Shown one piece after another: positions 17,210 to 24,586 of a stretch of DNA of 64,000 nt; the first letter of the stretch is position 1, and every line of letters begins with the position of its first letter. Source of the DNA: Collinsella sp. AM33-4BH (GTDB lineage: Bacteria > Actinomycetota > Coriobacteriia > Coriobacteriales > Coriobacteriaceae); contig NZ_QSIN01000001.1 of assembly GCF_003469205.1 (NCBI RefSeq), forward strand, positions 248,001-312,000. Direction: 5' to 3'. Made by a program: the position numbers and the translations under genes. The notes under the pieces were generated by a model. The model saw only the letters and a program-made list of their open reading frames with translations, did not search any database and was not told the DNA's origin.

Positions 17210-20200
17210 ATGAACTCCGACAAGAACGGCATTTACATGAGCACCGTCACGCATCAATACGCCCTCATCGGGGGTACGCTATTCCAATTCAAGAAAACCG
17301 TCGCCCATGTATCGGAGCCGCACAGCCAAATCGTCATCTGCGGCAACGGTCCAGACATCCGTTACGCAACACTGGAAGAATGGGAGAAAGCTGGCGAATC
17401 TTTCGATAGACGGGCACAGGTCGAAGGAATCGTCACCAGTGCGAGCCCAGCGCGCGACAAACTGGAACTCTTTCGCAATCTCTTTACTGGCCGCAAAGAT
17501 GTTTACGCTCATGGGTACCGCAGAAAAGACGGGGGCATCGGCTATACACCCGCCTGCGCAAATGAATGGAAGGCAAGCATTTGCCCCAAAGTAAATCGTC
17601 AGAAAACCAAATGCGCGGAATGCGGCAACCGCATCTTCCCCAAGCTGAGCGATGCCGCGATCATCGCCCATTTCAAAGGCAACGACGACAGGCTCCGAGA
17701 CGTCATAGGTCAATACGTTCTCGATAGTGACAGTAACACAAAAGTCCTGGTCATCGACTTTGACGGAGCCGATTGGAAAGAAGCGACAAACGCCATTCGG
17801 CTTGTCGCAAAAAACCATGGGATCGATGCTGCAGTCGAGCGATCGAGATCAGGTAACGGCGCACATGTCTGGTTTTTCTTCCTAGAGCTCACCAGCGCAA
17901 AGATCGCACGAGAATTTGGAAGCAGCCTTATCACCGAAGCGGCGGCGCTCAACAAGACAATCACCTTTGAAGCTTTTGACCGGATGCTGCCCGCGCAGTC
18001 CACCATTCCTGAGGGCGGCTTCGGAAATCTCATAGCACTGCCTTTTCAAGGAAAAGCGCAGCGAAAAGGGAACAGTGTATTTGTTGACGAGCAATTTGAG
18101 CCCTTTCCCGATCAATGGCTTTACCTTTCACAAATTCAGCTGGTTCCACATGCAACGGTGCAAAATCTAATCGAAAGCATCGACAATAAACCGCATGGAA
18201 TATCAGCTGCAGTGGCGGGAAACACCGCCGCGCCACATTCTCAGAGGCCGCGAAAGCGGCTTCCGCTCACGCTGCAGGACTTCCCGTCATCGCTACCCGT
18301 CACGCAAGCCGATATGCTCTACATAACCGAAAGATCTCTGAGCCCGGCCGCCCAGATGGAGGTTCGCAGGCTTGCAACATTTGCCAACCCGGAATTCTTC
18401 CGTGCCCAATCAATGCACCAATCAGTATTTGGCAAACCGCGGTACATAGACCTCAGTGAACTTAGAGATGGCTGCGTTGCGATTCCCAGAGGCTGTAAAG
18501 CTCAACTCGAGCGGCTGCTTCAAGAAGCCGGCGCTTCTGCTCACTATTCAGACAAGCGCATGTCGGGCAATCCAATTGTGATGACATTTAAAGGGGCTCT
18601 TCGCCCTGAACAGCAAATTGCCGCCGAACAGATGCTCAACTATGAAGACGGGATCATGTCCGCGCCGACGGGTTTCGGGAAAACCGTCATTGGGGCCTAT
18701 CTTATTGCTGCCATCGGTCTTCCAACGCTTGTCATCGTTCCCAAGACTGCGCTCATTGCCCAATGGAAATCCCAGCTCGAACGGTTTATCGACATTACGG
18801 ATAACAGAAAGCCAGTTCGAACCCCAAAAGGACGAATCAGTAAAAGGCAGCCTCCGCTCATTGGCCAAATCGGAGGAGGCAAAACCACCATAAGCCATCT
18901 CATCGACATTGCTTCATTCCAGTCTCTGTCCAGCAAGGACCCCCAGACCGGAGAACCAATAGCCAAGGAGTTCGTTCGTGATTACGGCCTCATCATCTGT
19001 GATGAATGTCACCATGCAGCCGCACCACAGCTTGAGCTCGTCCTCAAATCCGCTCCAGCCAAATATGTATACGGCCTTTCCGCGACGCCCGAACGCTCGG
19101 ACGGACTCACGCGAGCACTCTCAATGCTCTGCGGCCCGCTTCGCCATGTCATTGATCCAAAAACGCAAGCAATCCAACAGGGAATTCAGCGCGTTGTTAG
19201 GCCGCGTTTTACCGGAGTTCGACTACCCGCCTACGAACCAGGGGCGTCCTTTAATCAAGTTCTCGATCTCCTGTGTGCGCACACAGCGAGAAACGAAGCA
19301 ATTGTCGACGATGCCCTCGAGACCGCGTCAAACGGTCGACATCCGCTTGTGCTATCCAAAAGGAAAAAACATGCCGAAGAGCTATGTAGGCTGCTTCAAA
19401 GCCGCGGACACGAACCTATACTCTTAACCGGAGAAATCGACGCCAAAGAAAGAAAGGCAATACTGAACAGCCTTCCCGGCTTCGAGCATGAGCATCGAAT
19501 TATCATCGCAACCGAAGGCCTTCTGGGCGAGGGTTTCGACCTGTCTTACCTTGACACTCTGCTCATTGCCACACCGATATCTTGGGACGGCAGCATAACG
19601 CAGCAGGCAGGCAGGCTACATAGAAGTCACGAGGGCAAGCAGCGGGTTGAGATATTCGACTATGTTGATTTGTCGATACCCATGCTCGCGCACATGTACC
19701 AGAAGAGACTCAAGACCTACGCCAAGCTGGGGTATGAAGTCTTTGCAGCAAATGACAACAAACGGGCCGATCAAAACATCCTCGTTAGGCCGGCAAGGGC
19801 CGTGGAGGCCTTAGCGGATGACATCGAGCGCGCAACGAAAAGCATTTTTATTGCCGCGCCCTACGCATCCGCTGCATGCCTCGCAAAGCTCGCTGCCGTA
19901 CTCACAGGCGCCGCCGCCCGTGGGATTGCCCTTGAGATTTCAATTGCCTCGACTCCGCACAATGACGTGAAAGCGATTTTTACCGAGATGAACGTCGACT
20001 ATTCCATCAAAGCCGAAGGGCGCCTGCGCGCGTCAGTAATTGACGAGGAAACCGTCTGGTACGGAACTATCCCGTTACTGGCCTTTCCTAAGAAAGAGGA
20101 CTGCAGCATCCGTTTCAAAAGCAGCGAAGTTGCAGCCGAGCTTTTAAGCGAAATCCAGCGAAGAGGAGAACTGGAGGTCGCAGCCACGAACGGGACGTCT

Positions 20201-20221
20201 CCAACAGTTACGGTGGAATAG
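17210..20221 (+). CDS. TOTE-type archaeo-eukaryotic primase / superfamily II helicase / PLD-like fusion
   Basis: A 1,003-residue multidomain protein. Residues ~85-330 match the TOTE primase: GYTPACANEWKASICPK, a Cys cluster (C125, C135, C138), the catalytic pair in VLVIDFDGADW (D183, D185), and ERSRSGNGAHVWFF. Residues ~460-830 are an SF2 helicase with Walker A APTGFGKT (~485-493), DECHH (~598) and QQAGRLHR. Residues ~860-990 look like a phospholipase-D-type nuclease, but the expected His-x-Lys is RLRAS, so it may be inactive. TOTE proteins are predicted conflict or transposon-linked replication/defence factors. It is a single gene with only a MITE-like element and direct repeats nearby. No strong ribosome site; an ATG at 17237 is an alternative start. 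Confidence 0.85.
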   Translation: MNSDKNGIYMSTVTHQYALIGGTLFQFKKTVAHVSEPHSQIVICGNGPDIRYATLEEWEKAGESFDRRAQVEGIVTSASPARDKLELFRNLFTGRKDVYAHGYRRKDGGIGYTPACANEWKASICPKVNRQKTKCAECGNRIFPKLSDAAIIAHFKGNDDRLRDVIGQYVLDSDSNTKVLVIDFDGADWKEATNAIRLVAKNHGIDAAVERSRSGNGAHVWFFFLELTSAKIAREFGSSLITEAAALNKTITFEAFDRMLPAQSTIPEGGFGNLIALPFQGKAQRKGNSVFVDEQFEPFPDQWLYLSQIQLVPHATVQNLIESIDNKPHGISAAVAGNTAAPHSQRPRKRLPLTLQDFPSSLPVTQADMLYITERSLSPAAQMEVRRLATFANPEFFRAQSMHQSVFGKPRYIDLSELRDGCVAIPRGCKAQLERLLQEAGASAHYSDKRMSGNPIVMTFKGALRPEQQIAAEQMLNYEDGIMSAPTGFGKTVIGAYLIAAIGLPTLVIVPKTALIAQWKSQLERFIDITDNRKPVRTPKGRISKRQPPLIGQIGGGKTTISHLIDIASFQSLSSKDPQTGEPIAKEFVRDYGLIICDECHHAAAPQLELVLKSAPAKYVYGLSATPERSDGLTRALSMLCGPLRHVIDPKTQAIQQGIQRVVRPRFTGVRLPAYEPGASFNQVLDLLCAHTARNEAIVDDALETASNGRHPLVLSKRKKHAEELCRLLQSRGHEPILLTGEIDAKERKAILNSLPGFEHEHRIIIATEGLLGEGFDLSYLDTLLIATPISWDGSITQQAGRLHRSHEGKQRVEIFDYVDLSIPMLAHMYQKRLKTYAKLGYEVFAANDNKRADQNILVRPARAVEALADDIERATKSIFIAAPYASAACLAKLAAVLTGAAARGIALEISIASTPHNDVKAIFTEMNVDYSIKAEGRLRASVIDEETVWYGTIPLLAFPKKEDCSIRFKSSEVAAELLSEIQRRGELEVAATNGTSPTVTVE

Positions 20222-20248
20222 GGGCTGTTTTAGCCAATCGGCCGCGAA
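20211..20248 (+). repeat. Right 38-bp direct repeat bracketing the TOTE gene
   Basis: Partner of 16671-16708 (core GGGGCTGTTTTAGCCA). It overlaps the TAG of the TOTE gene at 20219-20221. The bracketed segment is 3.6 kb and contains the MITE-like element and the single gene. Confidence 0.6.
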
Positions 20249-20284
20249 TCAATCCCTATTTCCCCGCGAAACATAAGCGAGCAA

Positions 20285-20593
20285 TCAGCCCTGCGGGCCC
20301 TGAAATAACTCCTCATGCGAGCCCATTCTCACCAGTCGGATCACAGGATTAGTCTTATGCGGCAAGTACAGAACGACCACATCGACCAAGCCATCGGATA
20401 GATGGAAATCGATGTGGCCGTTGTAATTGCCGCCCGGGTTTGAAAGCTCATGGGCGCCATATTCCGCGGGAAGCGAGCCGCGAGCTGCAAGCTCTGCGAC
20501 TGCTGCCTTAAACTCGGTTTTTAGCTGCGGATGGATGCGCATCGTCCGTTTGTAATCCGCCTTAAACTGAGCCTCGACTTTAATCTCAAACAT
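20285..20593 (-). CDS. yafQ: YafQ-type RelE-superfamily mRNA interferase toxin
   Basis: 102 residues, the usual YafQ length. HELSNPGG, then HIDFHLSDGLVDVVVLY (the His and Asp pair corresponding to the catalytic H63/D67 region of E. coli YafQ), and the closing GSHEELF are visible. Members cut mRNA at the ribosome when free of antitoxin. It starts two bases after the dinJ stop, so the pair is one operon. Confidence 0.88.
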   Translation of the reverse strand: MFEIKVEAQFKADYKRTMRIHPQLKTEFKAAVAELAARGSLPAEYGAHELSNPGGNYNGHIDFHLSDGLVDVVVLYLPHKTNPVIRLVRMGSHEELFQGPQG

Positions 20594-20595
20594 CG

Positions 20596-20895
20596 CTAGT
20601 CCTCATCGAGGAATGATATAAGCTCATCAGCGTTATTGAATGACGGGCTGTCGTCTGGCAGAATCCCCAACTCATGAGCCTCGGCAATCACCATGGCGCG
20701 CCTCGTCGCCTCGTTGGGAACTTCGGGCCGACCCACAATCTCAAACGGAATCTTTCGCTGATTTACCAGCTGCCGAACAGCAAGGTTCAGATACGAATTG
20801 AGACTCAGACCAACCGTATCCAAGAACTCAGTCGCCTGTTCCTTGAGCCCCTCTTCGATGCGAACCGTCGTAGGCTTAACCGTTGCAGTAGACAT
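20596..20895 (-). CDS. dinJ: DinJ/RelB-family antitoxin
   Basis: 99 residues, MSTATVKPTTVRIEEGLKEQ then FLDTVGLSLNSYLNLAVRQLV, the ribbon-helix-helix of DinJ, with an acidic C-terminal toxin-binding tail (FNNADELISFLDED). It binds YafQ and represses the operon. The start at 20895 has AGGAGGT ahead; the frame extends to 20967 but without a ribosome site. Confidence 0.88.
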   Translation of the reverse strand: MSTATVKPTTVRIEEGLKEQATEFLDTVGLSLNSYLNLAVRQLVNQRKIPFEIVGRPEVPNEATRRAMVIAEAHELGILPDDSPSFNNADELISFLDED

Positions 20896-20940
20896 ACGCG
20901 ACCTCCTCGCTCTCGTCTTTTGCATCAGTATACCCAATTT

Positions 20941-20980
20941 AGAAGGCAGGCTGATGCTAAATAGCATCAGCCTGCCTTCT
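20941..20980. promoter_or_regulatory. Perfect 19-bp-arm palindrome upstream of dinJ-yafQ
   Basis: AGAAGGCAGGCTGATGCTA and its exact reverse complement are separated by two A. On the minus strand a TATACT -10-like box follows about ten bases later. The hairpin has no T run after it, so it may be the toxin-antitoxin operator rather than the terminator of the LOG gene; both are possible. Confidence 0.6.
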
Positions 20981-21008
20981 CATCACTACAACGACAGGCA
21001 CGCTCGCC

Positions 21009-21767
21009 CTACATCAGCCCGCTCAGGGCGATATCGACGGCCTCGTTGAGGTCGTCGGTAATGTGCACCAGCTCCGGATCGAGCGGGCTGATCATACCGG
21101 TGTCCATCACCGGGCCATTAAGCCAGTCGAACAGGCCCCGCCAGTACTCGGTGCCCACCAAAACGAGCGGCATGCGCTTAACCTTGTGCGTCTGCACCAG
21201 CGTGAGCACCTCGAACATCTCGTCGAGCGTACCAAAACCACCGGGAAACACGATGGCGCCCGAGCTGTATTTGACGAACATGGTCTTGCGCACAAAGAAG
21301 TAACGGAAGTCCATACCGAGGTTCACGTATTTGTTGAGCCCGTGCTCGTGCGGAAGCTCGATACCCAAGCCGACCGACTTGCCGTTCGCGCTCGCCGCTC
21401 CCCTGTTGGCCGCCTCCATGACGCCGGGACCACCGCCGGTGATAACCGCCACGCCGCGCTGGGCGATTTTACGACCGACCGTACGCGCCGCCTTGTAGAG
21501 CGGATCGGTCTTGGGCGTGCGGGCACTGCCGAAGATGGTCACCGCAGGACCAAGCTCGGCAAGCGCGCCAAAGCCATCGACAAACTCGGCCTGAATGCGC
21601 AGCACGCGCCAGGGGTCGGCATGCAACCAGTCGGTCGAGTCCTCGGGCGCCAGCAGGTTGGCGTAGGTGTTGTCCTTAGGAATCATGGGGCCGCGCATGA
21701 CCACGGGGCCGCGTCGGTACGTCTCGTCGTAGGCCGGCTCGCCCTCGACGTTCTCATTCTTAATCAA
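21009..21767 (-). CDS. LOG-family Rossmann-fold protein (TIGR00730 type)
   Basis: About 252 residues. GGGPGVMEAANRGA and PGGFGTLDEMFEVLTLVQTHK are the two signatures of LOG proteins, which release the base from nucleoside 5'-monophosphates (cytokinin-activating in plants); the bacterial substrate is often unknown. I chose the TTG at 21767 because AGGAG lies eight bases ahead. The frame is open to 21839 without a ribosome site. Confidence 0.85.
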   Translation of the reverse strand: MIKNENVEGEPAYDETYRRGPVVMRGPMIPKDNTYANLLAPEDSTDWLHADPWRVLRIQAEFVDGFGALAELGPAVTIFGSARTPKTDPLYKAARTVGRKIAQRGVAVITGGGPGVMEAANRGAASANGKSVGLGIELPHEHGLNKYVNLGMDFRYFFVRKTMFVKYSSGAIVFPGGFGTLDEMFEVLTLVQTHKVKRMPLVLVGTEYWRGLFDWLNGPVMDTGMISPLDPELVHITDDLNEAVDIALSGLM

Positions 21768-21903
21768 GGGTACTCCTATCGAGAAAAAGAAAAGCGAGCG
21801 GGGTCGACGCCATGCGTCAAACACCCGCCCGAACATCAACTATTCGGTATGGTATCCACGATGCATCATGCGCTTGCAAGGCATCGGTCAGCGGTCGCGG
21901 CTC

Positions 21904-23043
21904 TTAGTAGTCCACCGCCGCAGGGCTGTTCATCCAGTCGCTCACAAACGCGCCGTAGCGGCCCTCGATAATGGCCTGACGGGCACGCTGCATAAGGTTG
22001 AGCAGGTAGTAGATGTTGTGCATCGACAGCAGAATACCGCCGAGCATCTCCTTCTGCGTGACCATGTGACGGATGAGCGCGCGGCTGTAGCCGCCCGTGC
22101 ACACCGGGCAGGTGCAGGTGGGGTCGATGGGGCCGTCGTCGCGCGCAAAGCGCGCGTTGCGGAAGTTGAGGCGACCCTCGCTCGAAAACGCGGTACCCAT
22201 GCGGCCAGTGCGCGTCGGCAGCACGCAGTCGAACATGTCGATGCCCACGCCAACGCCGCGCACGAGCGTGGTAGGGTTGCCGACGCCCATGAGGTAGCGC
22301 GGCTTGTGCTTAGGCATGTACTCGGAAACCAGCGGCGCCAGCGTCTCGAACATGGTCTCATGGTCCTCGCCCACCGAGTAGCCGCCGATGCCGTAGCCGG
22401 GGAAGTCGCCGCACTCCTCCAGGTGGCGCAGCGATCGCAGGCGCAGATCCAGATGCATGCCACCCTGAACGATGCCAAAAAGTGCCTGGTCATCACGGGT
22501 ATGAGCCTTGTAGCAGCGCTCGGCCCACATACTCGACAGCTCCACGGCGCGCTCGACATAGGCACGCGTGGCAGGATAGCCGGGGCATTGGTCGAGCTGC
22601 ATGCAGATGTCGGAGCCGAGCTTCATGGCGATTTCCATGTTGTCCTCGGGCGTCCAGAACACGTGGCGGCCGTCGTAATCGTTGACGATAAAGCGCACGC
22701 CCTCGTCGGTGAGCTTGACGGCGTCGTTGTGGCTGAAGACCTGGAAACCGCCCGAGTCGGTGAGGATGGGGCCGTGCCAGTTCATGAACTTGTGCAGTCC
22801 GCCCAGCTCGGCGATGGTGTCCTCGCCGGGACGCATGGACAGGTGATAGGTATTGGCAAGCACGATCTGGGCACCGAGCTGCTTGACGGTCTCGGTGGGA
22901 ATACCCTTGACGTTTGCCTTGGTGCCCACGGGCATAAAGATCGGCGTCTCGATGTCGCCGTGCGGAGTATGCAGCACGCCGGCGCGCGCGTGCGTGGTCG
23001 GGTCCTCGGCGATAAGGTCGAATTTAAAGAGGCTCTGGTCCAT
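21904..23043 (-). CDS. tgt: tRNA-guanine transglycosylase
   Basis: 379 residues. It exchanges G34 of GUN-anticodon tRNAs for a preQ1-type base on the way to queuosine. The nucleophile region is DSGGFQVFS near residue 96, the substrate-specificity stretch VQGGMHLDLR, and the C-terminal zinc site includes CTCPVCTGGYSRALIRH. queA (26706) and queH (27988) are close by, so three steps of queuosine modification sit within 7 kb. Confidence 0.97.
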   Translation of the reverse strand: MDQSLFKFDLIAEDPTTHARAGVLHTPHGDIETPIFMPVGTKANVKGIPTETVKQLGAQIVLANTYHLSMRPGEDTIAELGGLHKFMNWHGPILTDSGGFQVFSHNDAVKLTDEGVRFIVNDYDGRHVFWTPEDNMEIAMKLGSDICMQLDQCPGYPATRAYVERAVELSSMWAERCYKAHTRDDQALFGIVQGGMHLDLRLRSLRHLEECGDFPGYGIGGYSVGEDHETMFETLAPLVSEYMPKHKPRYLMGVGNPTTLVRGVGVGIDMFDCVLPTRTGRMGTAFSSEGRLNFRNARFARDDGPIDPTCTCPVCTGGYSRALIRHMVTQKEMLGGILLSMHNIYYLLNLMQRARQAIIEGRYGAFVSDWMNSPAAVDY

Positions 23044-23185
23044 AAACTGGAACTCCTTGGTTGCGGTTCATACGCAAACCATTATACGGGCAACCCGCAA
23101 GAAGCACCGACTCGACAGAAACTGGCGCGAGGAGGATACGGCAGGGACACGGCAAGTGAGCGTGGATTTTTGGACGCTTACCGGA

Positions 23186-23289
23186 TGAGCGTGGATAATC
23201 TCCCACTTTTGCCCAAAGCACAGCCCAAAAACGGGAGATTATCCACTTTCATTCTGCGGGCACTCATTTAAGTACGTCCCCGATGAGTG
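23186..23289. repeat. GTGGATAATCTCCC hairpin element, copy 1
   Basis: GTGGATAATCTCCC (23191-23204) pairs exactly with GGGAGATTATCCAC (23233-23246), followed by ATTCTGCGGGCACTCATT and a second small hairpin CACTCAT/ATGAGTG. A near-identical copy lies at 26442-26540. Both stand ~80-110 bases from a copy of the structured element. Confidence 0.75.
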
Positions 23290-23355
23290 GAGCTATTTAC
23301 CAGCCACGGCAACGCCGATATTTTGGCAACGCCGATGTTTTGACAACGTCAGCGA

Positions 23356-23455
23356 GCGGTCACCAGGGCGAACAAATTGGCATGAAAAGAGGGCGGCATT
23401 GACCTTCTGGTCATGCCGCCCTCTTTGAATGACAAGTTGTCGCCCTGGTGACCGC
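23356..23455. ncRNA. Structured intergenic element, copy B (full nested hairpin)
   Basis: Outer stem GCGGTCACCAGGGCG (23356-) pairs with CGCCCTGGTGACCGC (-23455), with one bulged A and then ACAA/TTGT. The inner hairpin GAGGGCGGCAT-GACC, loop TTCT, GGTCATGCCGCCCTC runs 23389-23423. Copy C has a different outer-stem sequence but the same pairing and the same bulged A. It lies after the SDR stop on the minus strand. Whether it is transcribed, and its strand, are not known. Confidence 0.65.
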
Positions 23456-23468
23456 GCAGCGTCGACCC

Positions 23469-23496
23469 GTTACGCGGTTTGGTAAAACCGCGTAAC
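23469..23496. repeat. GTTACGCGGTT hairpin directly after the SDR stop
   Basis: GTTACGCGGTT pairs with AACCGCGTAAC and ends two bases before the SDR stop codon (minus strand). The same hairpin touches the queA stop at 26680-26706. There is no T run, so it is not an ordinary terminator. Confidence 0.65.
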
Positions 23497-23497
23497 C

Positions 23498-24298
23498 CTA
23501 CGGACGCTGGCCCATGCCACCCTCGAGGGTGACGGTCTCGCCGTTCATATACTTAAAGTCGGGACCGCAGAGCTGAACGACAACGCGGCCGATTTCCTTC
23601 TCGACGTCGCCGTAGTGGCCTGCCGGCGGCATGTGGACGTTGGCCTTGAACGCCTCGGGATAGGCATCCTGGAAGTTCTCGAGCGCGGCGGTCCAAGCAA
23701 GCGGGCAAACGATATTGACGTTGATGCCGTCCTTGCCCCACTCGTTGGCGGCAACGCGAGTCAGACCACGGATGCCTTCCTTGGCGGCGGCATAGCTGCA
23801 CTGGCCGTAGTTGCCAAACAGGCCGGCGCCCGAAGCAAAGTTGACCACGGAGCCCTTGGTCTCCTTCAGGTGCGGATAGGCCTTCTGCATGTACAGGTAG
23901 GTGGCATACAGGCCAGAGTAAATGGCCAGGTTAAACTGATCCATGGTGTGATCGGCAATGGTCACGCCCGAGGCGCTGGCCTGAGCGTTGTTGACGACGG
24001 CGTCGATGCGACCGAACTCCTCAATGGCCTTGTCGATGACGTTCTGGACGACAGCCTCGTTGTCCTGACCAGCAGAAACATCGGCCTGAACAGGCAGAAC
24101 CTTGACACCGTACTCGGCCTCGAGGGATTCCTTGGCGGCCTCGAGCTTGGCGACGTTGCGGCCGGTGATGACGAGGTTTGCGCCCTCCTTGGCAAAAGCG
24201 ATATCGATGCCGTAGCCGATGGAACCAGCGGAGCCGTCCTTAAGCGTGGCCTTGCCGCCGCCGGTAACGATCACGGTCTTACCAGTGAAAAGTCCCAT
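23498..24298 (-). CDS. Short-chain dehydrogenase resembling bacterial 12alpha-hydroxysteroid dehydrogenase
   Basis: 266 residues. The Rossmann start is VTGGGKA...GSIGYG, then TGRN (Arg after strand 2 suggests NADP(H)), NNAQASASG, the catalytic Ser in FASGAGLFG, and Tyr/Lys in CSYAAAKEG. Long stretches (IYSGLYAT, LFGNYGQCSYAAAKEGIRGL, GETVTLEGGMGQRP) are, from memory, nearly those of clostridial 12alpha-HSDH, which oxidises the 12-OH of bile acids such as cholate. An insertion (TLKDGSAG) lies inside the dinucleotide loop. AAAGGA precedes the ATG. It stands alone. A general ketoreductase role cannot be excluded. Confidence 0.7.
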   Translation of the reverse strand: MGLFTGKTVIVTGGGKATLKDGSAGSIGYGIDIAFAKEGANLVITGRNVAKLEAAKESLEAEYGVKVLPVQADVSAGQDNEAVVQNVIDKAIEEFGRIDAVVNNAQASASGVTIADHTMDQFNLAIYSGLYATYLYMQKAYPHLKETKGSVVNFASGAGLFGNYGQCSYAAAKEGIRGLTRVAANEWGKDGINVNIVCPLAWTAALENFQDAYPEAFKANVHMPPAGHYGDVEKEIGRVVVQLCGPDFKYMNGETVTLEGGMGQRP

Positions 24299-24586
24299 AC
24301 AAAGTCCTTTCAAATCGCGACGGGCCTGCCCGTCGACTGCGCGCATCCAACTTCACGCGCCAAAAGCTGAAATGCAACTTTAGCGGGTTCAAGCGAAAAA
24401 TAAAGCCCATGGCAGGCGAACGGCGCAACGTCTTTCGGCGAAGGGAATGTCAAGTACAAACTGGATAAAGTGGCCGAGTTTTTGCTATCGACGCGAGCCA
24501 TCGAACACGTTTTGAAACTTTGCTGCAGCGCGCGGGATGTCGGCGCGAGACTTTATCATAGGGTGACAAACAACGATGAGGAGCAC

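Noticed and set aside
20941..20980. Simple terminator of the LOG gene
   Set aside because: Not rejected outright, but the perfect palindrome lacks a T run on the minus strand and lies at the dinJ promoter, so an operator reading was preferred.
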